Of a stretch of DNA of 5,239 bases, positions 1-5,239 are shown piece by piece. The notes below the pieces were generated by a model. That model ran no database searches. It was not told the DNA's origin and worked only from the letters and a program-made list of their open reading frames with translations. Position 1 is the stretch's first letter; each line of letters begins with the position of its first letter. The DNA is taken from NCBI GenBank assembly GCA_025360235.1, contig JANYCO010000432.1, positions 1 through 5,239 on the forward strand. The letters are read 5' to 3'. Both the position numbers and the translations under genes were made by a program. The DNA is from Cytophagales bacterium (lineage in GTDB: Bacteria; Bacteroidota; Bacteroidia; Cytophagales; Cytophagaceae).

Positions 1-1
1 A

Positions 2-961
2 AACTATATTAAAAGCGGAAGTACCGTTGAAAAATATACCAACTGGGTAAACGGCCCTGCTGTCATAGATATAAATACCTCTTTTGAAGCAGATAAAAAC
101 TGGCAGTTTAAAACAAACTATGCGGAGGAAGGAAAGTTTAAAAAGATAATGACCTACTACGATGGAAGCTTAAGGAATCGTCAGGTCCTTACCAATATTA
201 GTTCAGACAGCACAGTGATTGTTGGAGAAACGAAATACGATTATGAAGGAAGAGGTGTAGCCAATGTTCTACCTGTTCCTTTAAAGGGTTCTGACCTGAG
301 CTTCCGGGATAATTTCAATACCTTCCAAAATGGTAAAAAAGCATACGACGATGCGTTCCGTAACAGCAGTGTTGGAAATCTTCCATTGGCCAATATATCT
401 GGTGCTTATAAATATTTTTCTTCCCTCAACGATGTAGAAACAATCAACCGGGATTATATCCCGGTTTCCAATGGTTATGCATATTCTCTTACACAATATC
501 TGGAAGATGGTACCGGACGTATATGGAGACAGACCACAGTAGGGGATACCTTCAGGCTGAAAGATACTGATTTCAAAGGGCGTTATACAGAGTATGTATA
601 CAGCACTCCAAATGCAACCGAACTTCACCGTTTGTTTGGTTCTAATGTTGGTTCTATTAAACATTATAAAAAGAACGCCGTCATTGATCCCAATGGTCAG
701 ATTAGTATTTCATACTTCGACCAGGAAGGAAGAGTAGTAGCGACAGGACTTGCGGGTAATACACCTGATAATCTTGAAATATTATCTTCAAATATTACAG
801 ATGACATTGTAGTAAGTTTGAATGGCTCCAATGTGGTGGATACCACTACTTATACAAGTACTTCGATTAATAAAATCGCCAACGTTGTTAAAAATACCAA
901 CTATAGATTTCGCTACAGCCTGAATGGAGTCATTAATCAGGCAACGGGATTTTTCAATGTA
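2..961 (+). other. N-terminal YD-like module of the Rhs protein (residues 1-320)
   Basis: This part contains no cysteine and carries several YD-type strand motifs. TYYDGSLRNRQ lies near residues 51-61, KYDYEGRGVANVLPVP at 78-93, a GRIWRQ...EYVYSTP stretch around 175-203, and SYFDQEGRVVATGLAG at 237-252. These match, from memory, a conserved block that precedes the cysteine-rich part in large Bacteroidota Rhs proteins. Residues 256-320 are Thr/Ser/Asn/Val-rich and probably beta strands leading into the next module. The segment is already deep inside the domain at base 2, so a long N-terminal part must lie upstream. The role is inferred to be structural, as part of the shell wall. Confidence 0.75.
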
Positions 962-3900
962 TGCAAAACTTGCACCTACGATCTTAAAGTGACGTTCCTG
1001 AATCCAGACGGTATTCAGATGGGACAGGCACTTACGCGTAAAAACATTTCTTCTACTTCTTATACCTGCAGTCAGACTTCATACACAGAGGAGGATTTAA
1101 TTGACACCACTTTGTTCTTCGCAAAAATTGGAAATTATACCGTTGTCAAAGAACTGAAACTAAGTGATGGAGCAATAACCATTCTTTTGGAAGAATTGAA
1201 AAACACTGCTGGTTTCCCTGACTCCGCGACTTTTGTAGCGCAAGCAAAGTCCAGGGTAGACACTACAATGTGCGATGTTACTTGCTCAGACCATTGCCTG
1301 ACTCAAATATTTGCTACACATGAAGACTGGGCTGCCAATAGAAACCTCCCTGCGACTAAAATATTAATTGATGCTGCCTTGCAGGATTGTCTTAAAAATG
1401 GTCCTTGTGCGGATAGTGTTCAGACACAAAACAAATGTATTTCTTTGCTCCGTCAGATGGAAGCTCAGCTAAGTCCTGGTGGGTATTTTTATAAAAATCA
1501 GGCAGAGATGCAAGCTGCTTTGAATCGAAGTAAGAATTCAAATGGCAAATGGTTGAACAACGGAGCTGAATTTTCTCCTCCAAGCATAACGCAAATTATG
1601 GATTCGGCAATTTTTTCGGATAATAACTATGACTTGCATAAGCTTTGGATCAACAACCTCGTAAAAGGACACAAAGAATATTGCCATTACCAGTTTTGTA
1701 TTCTTGAAAAACAAAGCGATGATTTTGATCTGGAAATGGCGATGCAAACCAATTGGACAGAGGCTTCCACCTTGGGGTATACCAACACCGTAGCTAATTC
1801 TTTAGATCCTTATTTTAATCCTTCTAAAAATATTATTCTCAATCTTCCCAAAGTAAACCAGGCAAGAACCAATATGATCAACGCCATGAAGGATTATTTT
1901 AAAGGGTTGGCTCAAGGGAATGCTGTTTACAATACGTATGCAACTGCCATCGGAGATACCCCTAATGATCCGAATGCACAGATAGGAGATATTTGGGATT
2001 TTGTAAACAGTTATCTTCCCTATAGTACTCATACCGGGTATATACCTACTAACGAAGAAAAATGGACATTGTATAGATCCTTGTATCATGGTTTAAAAAC
2101 ACACGAAATGATCCGGGTTAGAGAAACCTGGTCGCCTTCTTGTCCTTATCAGACCTACAACGATGCAGTAGTAGTGAAACCGGAGACAGGAACCAATATT
2201 AGTAATCTTACTGCTACCATTAGCCAGACGCTTCCCCAACAATGTATGAGCGGTTGTATTCAGAATGTAAAAGTATGGATGGTGCAGATGGAGAATAAAT
2301 GCGGTGAAAACGTACTGAATGTGGGAACCGATTCAATAGATGTAGCGACTCAGCTACTAAGTTATTGCAACAGCAGTTGCGGACGAAGAAACCCTTTTGG
2401 TTTATTGTTGGCCGAAGAAATTACGGATCCAGCCTATCCACAGTTGCAATTGGTTGCTACAAAACTCAATTCGTATGGGTGCAACCTTTATGATGTAGCG
2501 GAGTACAATCCATACACCTATACCTGTTTTGAACACCAGCAGCAAAGAGAGCTTACTTCCTGTGCGATTCAATTGATTAATAACATTGAATCCCTAATCA
2601 TAAGCTCAAACAATAATAGTTCTGATTATATAACAGACCCGTTTAATTCCTTCAGCTATTCTTCTACCTGTTATCCAACGGCAGGTGGTGGAGGTCCAGC
2701 AGCAAGAGTGGCAGTTGCTCCACCAACACTGTCTTGTTGTCCCAATAAAAATGTATGGGCGCCCGGAGAAGTTTTGATCATGGCAAATAACTCGTCAACT
2801 GTCTTTGGAGCTTTTTATCCTAATCCTGCAGATTGCAATCTTGGCTGTTCCAACGGCTATGTGTACATCAAGAATGATGTTACCGGAAGTAGTACTGGGA
2901 TAGAATTAGTTTGGGGAGCCAACGATAATGCCTACGGATTGACTAAAAATGTTTGCCCTCCCGGGAATCAATATCAACTCGCCAACGATTGCGTTGCACC
3001 TTCTGGTCAATACCTCATTCAGTTTTATTCCCTAAACGGTGGAGTAAGGACTTATTATGATAAATCGACAATCGTATCGTTAGATAATCCACGTATTGAT
3101 TATAATTATTCTGAAAATGGAATTTCATCGGACAATATCGAACATTATGGAGTAGCTGTGGATTTAACTTATCAGATTAATTCTATATCCACTACAGTTA
3201 CTGCCTATATTGATGCTAATCATCTGGCTCCTTACATCACCTGGAAAACGGATCCGGGCAGTGTTGATATCGGCGCCGATACTTGTATTGTGACGGGCAT
3301 TAATAGTTGCCAGCATAATTTCAATCCACAGCGAAGCTGTACCGCCGATGAACCCGTCGACTATATTACGCCTTGTGCGAAGGACGTGGTGACAGGACTT
3401 AATAAACTCATCGCCGCCAGAAGGAATAGCACCTACACGTATACGAATTGTCTTGCAGACAATGTCAACTGGAGAGCCAACGAACCGGTTTTGAGTAGTT
3501 ATGATGTAGCGCAGATGTCGATCCCTGTGACCTCTTCCTGCAACAGCTTCGGTACAGGAAATGTTGCCAATAATTACATCTATATTTCTGACCGTCCTCA
3601 GTTTGGAATTACCCAGGCCGAATACGACAATGGATTTGCTTTGTTTGCTGGAAATAATCCTGGACAATTTTCCTACTATGGATATTGCTCTCCTCAGGAG
3701 AAGTATTTTAACTCCGGTGGTATTCATTATCAAAACATAGTATTTTATATTCTCGATGCCAGCAATAATAAAATATACATTCCAAGAAATAGCATCGTAA
3801 ACATCGGAGAGCCTTATGTGGACTGCGGTTATCTGTATTCTACTCCACCTTCCAATAATGACTTATACAGTTCCTTTGCAGTGGCGGCTCCCATACTGGT

Positions 3901-5239
3901 TGAAAATTTCAACGGTGTATCGGGAACAAGTACAGTAAACGGATATTTCGAGGCCGTTAATTTTTCGTATTGGGGAGCCACCGTCATGTGGAAATCTCCT
4001 GTACAGGCAGAAAACGATTTGTGTGCTCCTAATTTTACGATTGACTGGACAGATCTTCGCAACAACTGTAAACAAAACCTGATTGAAGCTGCCATCTACG
4101 ATGGGACTACGAACTGGAAAAATGCAGTGGATAAATATACCAGTAATTTCTTATCGAAGCATTTTAACAAATGTTTCGACCAACCATTTGCTGAGAACTT
4201 CAATTACAGCTACCGCGCCAACGAATACCACTACACCCTTTATTATTATGACCAGGCAGGGAATCTGATTCAGACCGTACCGCCTTCAGGGGTGAATCCA
4301 TTGAATGTACACGATCTTGCGGTGTTCAATAGCTCAGGTGATTATCTTTTTACAAAGGAGCCCGAACATCATTTGGTTACCCGCTATAAATACAATAGTT
4401 TAAATCAACTTCGTTATCAGGAAACTCCTGATGCAGGAGAAAGCTATTTCTTTTATGACAGCAAAGGCTTGCTCCGACTTTCACAGAACGCCCGTCAGAA
4501 TGCAGGTTCCACCGCTTCCAATAATGTTTATTCCTATACCCGTTACGACGAACAGGGAAGAATCATAGAAGTGGGAGAAATGCAAACCGGATTTATAAGA
4601 AATCTGGCGTACATGACTAATAAGGTAAACAAAAAGTCAGTATTGACCATATTGGACGATGCTGCTTTCCCTTCTGCCAGCATAGGCAAAGCTGAAATTA
4701 CCAGAACCGTATACGATGTAGGGGCTCCCGATCAGGAGAATCTAAAAGGAAGAGTGGTATCTGCCAGCATTACCAATGCAGTCAACGGAGCTACTCCCGA
4801 TGCCGTTTGTCTGTACAGTTATGACCCGCACGGTAATGTAAAAAAGATTACCAACCAGATAAAAGACTTTCAAAATAAAACGGTCGAGTATAAATACGAC
4901 TTAATTAGTGGCAAGGTAAATCAAGTCTTGTATCAGAAAGGTCAAACCGATCAGTTTACTCATAAATATGAATACGATGCGGATAACCGTATTAAAGGAG
5001 TATATACTTCCTCCGACGGCTATATCTGGGAAGAAGATGCGCGCTATTATTATTATAAGCACGGTCCACTGGCAAGAACAGAACTGGGTCAGGACAAAGT
5101 GCAGGGAATGGATTATTACTACACCTTGCAGGGCTGGATGAAAGGTGTCAATACACCGAACCCAGGGAGAACAGATGCTTTCAGTAATAAAAGGGTTACC
5201 CGCGATTTAGGGATGGATGCCTTGAATTTTTCTCCGCTC
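2..5239 (+). CDS. Giant Rhs/YD-repeat protein of Bacteroidota type, internal fragment open at both ends
   Basis: This is one uninterrupted frame of 1,746 codons, read through codon by codon without a stop. Neither the start nor the stop is in the window, so no start codon can be chosen. Family assignment comes from YD-type motifs at both ends: YDYEGRG (residues 79-85), YFDQEGRV (238-245), YYYDQAGNL (1414-1422), YKYNSLNQL (1462-1470), RYDEQGR (1514-1520), YDPHGN (1607-1612), YEYDADNRI (1656-1664) and HGPLAR (1687-1692). Between them lies about 1,070 residues rich in cysteine. Rhs/YD proteins are usually exported or surface proteins whose YD repeats wrap into a shell, often ending in a variable toxin domain. 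In Bacteroidota, export by Sec followed by type IX secretion is plausible, but neither the signal peptide nor the C-terminal sorting domain is visible. No frameshift or internal stop suggests decay. The exact function (toxin delivery, adhesion or other) is unknown. The family call is strong. Confidence 0.93.
446..466. repeat. Perfect 9-bp inverted repeat with a 3-base loop inside the coding sequence
   Basis: The arms AACCGGGAT (446-454) and ATCCCGGTT (458-466) are exact reverse complements separated by TAT. The stretch encodes most of an NRDYIPV segment, which looks like a normal part of the YD-like module, so the repeat sits in conserved coding sequence. It is followed only by TTT-C and lacks the T-run of an intrinsic terminator. 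A role in mRNA folding is possible, but chance is a fair alternative. Confidence 0.6.
962..2674 (+). other. Cysteine-rich, mainly helical central module (residues 321-891)
   Basis: The module opens with CKTCTYDL (residues 321-328) and holds 21 cysteines in 571 residues. Several are in close pairs or triplets: CxxC at 321/324, CxxxCxxxC at 424/428/432, CxxxC at 748/752 and CxxxC at 789/793. Charged amphipathic stretches such as KELKLSDGAITILLEELK and ARTNMINAMKDYF look helical. An SPGG motif (491-494) and an NPFG motif after the 789/793 pair (797-800) resemble positions I recall as conserved in related Bacteroidota proteins. The cysteine spacing would suit disulfides in an exported protein or metal sites; the sequence does not decide between them. 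No catalytic motif was recognised. Confidence 0.65.
2681..2725 (+). other. Gly/Ala/Pro-rich interdomain linker (residues 894-908)
   Basis: A low-complexity run reading AGGGGPAARVAVAPP follows the last cysteine of the helical module (890) and precedes a CC pair (912-913). Such composition is typical of flexible linkers, so it is read as a boundary between the helical module and the beta-rich region. The boundary is inferred from composition only. Confidence 0.6.
2726..4018 (+). other. Unassigned cysteine-rich, beta-rich region (residues 909-1339)
   Basis: I do not recognise a named domain here. The segment has 14 cysteines, including a CC pair (912-913) and a CxxxC (945/949). It is rich in Asn, Tyr, Ser, Gly and short alternating hydrophobic stretches, for example YLIQFYSLNGG, VTAYIDANH and NIVFYILDASNNKIYI, which suggest beta strands joined by Asn/Gly loops. 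One short helix-like piece, VVTGLNKLIAARRN, interrupts it. It lies between two segments that match the Bacteroidota Rhs pattern, so it is part of the same protein and not a separate gene. It may be one or more surface-exposed, carbohydrate- or protein-binding-like beta domains, but no ligand motif supports that choice. Confidence 0.5.
3268..3281. repeat. 14-bp perfect palindrome TATCGGCGCCGATA
   Basis: The sequence equals its own reverse complement and includes GGCGCC. It lies within codons for the beta-rich region. By simple base counting, a 14-bp palindrome is expected about once in three windows of this size, so no function is claimed. Confidence 0.4.
4019..4207 (+). other. Three-cysteine helical hinge before the YD core (residues 1340-1402)
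   Basis: Cysteines at 1341, 1356 and 1391 flank a predicted helical stretch that begins CKQNLIEAAIYDG and continues through a NAVDKYTSNFLSKHF segment. I recall a similar short Cys-helix-Cys piece directly ahead of the YHYTLYYYDQAGNL start of the core in related Bacteroidota proteins. The last cysteine (1391) marks the end of the cysteine-rich part. Its likely job is to join the inserted modules to the shell. Confidence 0.55.
4208..5239 (+). other. Canonical Rhs/YD-repeat core, continuing past the window edge (residues 1403-1746)
   Basis: Successive YD units are visible: YYYDQAGNLIQTVPP (from residue 1414), YKYNSLNQLRYQETP (1462), YDSKGLLR (1485), YDEQGRIIEVGEM (1515), YSYDPHGNVKKI (1605), YKYDLISGKVNQV (1630), YEYDADNRIKGVY (1656) and then HGPLAR (1687) and YTLQGWMKGVN. 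YD repeats of this type form strands that spiral into a hollow shell. The end of the core, where Rhs proteins carry a conserved boundary motif followed by a variable C-terminal domain, has not been reached at residue 1746. Only one cysteine (1603) occurs here, in contrast to the preceding 1,070 residues. Confidence 0.88.

Noticed and set aside
281..664. Minus-strand open frame of 127 codons
   Set aside because: It is antisense to motifs clearly conserved in the YD-like module, so the plus strand is the coding strand. The Cys/Ile/Phe-rich translation resembles no family.
1088..1103. GAGGAGGA purine run resembling a ribosome binding site
   Set aside because: It encodes Glu-Glu-Asp in the main frame. 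The only nearby start-like codon, a TTG, is out of frame and opens no supported gene. Bacteroidota also rely little on such sites.
1392..2089. Three short minus-strand frames at 1392-1583, 1538-1747 and 1802-2089
   Set aside because: They are short, partly overlapping each other, and antisense to the cysteine-rich module. None shows a domain or a start signal.
2684..2710. GGTGGTGGAGG run upstream of an in-frame GTG, as a possible internal start
   Set aside because: The run is simply the codons of the poly-Gly linker. Nothing else suggests a separate translation product.
3164..3733. Long open frame on the minus strand (189 codons)
   Set aside because: It lies wholly antisense to the giant frame. 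Its translation is rich in Ile, Arg and Ser with no recognisable domain, as expected from reading Asn/Asp/Tyr-rich codons in reverse. No ribosome binding site or flanking gene structure supports it.
3829..4095. Two overlapping minus-strand frames in different phases
   Set aside because: Two overlapping frames on the same strand cannot both be explained as genes here, and both are antisense to the main frame. They are chance open stretches.
4083..4268. A 61-codon plus-strand frame in another phase
   Set aside because: It overlaps the conserved hinge and the start of the YD core. Its Thr/Asn/Ile-rich product is a frame-shifted reading of those codons.
5045..5056. TAT triplet repeat, a possible slippage or phase-variation tract
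   Set aside because: It is only four triplets encoding four tyrosines. Gain or loss of a unit would keep the frame, and Tyr-rich strands are normal in YD cores.

Overview
The window is the interior of a single giant gene. One reading frame on the + strand is open from base 2 to base 5239 (1,746 codons) with no stop codon. Its start and stop both lie outside the window, and no intergenic DNA, promoter, RNA gene or second gene was found. Every other open frame on either strand is a shadow of this one.

The protein belongs to the very large Rhs/YD-repeat proteins of Bacteroidota. This call rests on motifs recognised by eye, not on a search. They include YxDG..RNRQ, YDYEGRG...LPVP, SYFDQEGRVVATGLAG, CxxCTYDL, SPGG, YHYTLYYYDQAGNL..TVPP, YKYNSLNQL, TRYDEQGR, YDLISGKVNQV, YEYDADNRI and HGPLAR. 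The moderate-to-low G+C and codon use fit a Flavobacteriia- or Sphingobacteriia-type bacterium; the genus cannot be fixed from this window.

Layout by residue of the window: 1-320, a cysteine-free N-terminal YD-like module; 321-891, a cysteine-rich and apparently largely helical module; 894-908, a Gly/Ala/Pro-rich linker; 909-1339, a cysteine-rich, Asn/Tyr/Ser-rich and apparently beta-rich region that I cannot assign; 1340-1402, a short three-cysteine helical hinge; 1403-1746, the canonical YD-repeat core, still running at the window edge.

Relatives of this kind form a large cocoon-like or elongated shell and usually carry a variable, often toxic, C-terminal domain. Here that tip, and any immunity gene, would lie downstream and cannot be seen. 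The main points for a second look are the sharp confinement of cysteines (38 in residues 321-1391, one elsewhere), the unassigned beta-rich segment, and a perfect 9-bp hairpin inside the coding sequence. I found no convincing evidence of an undescribed multi-gene system in this window.
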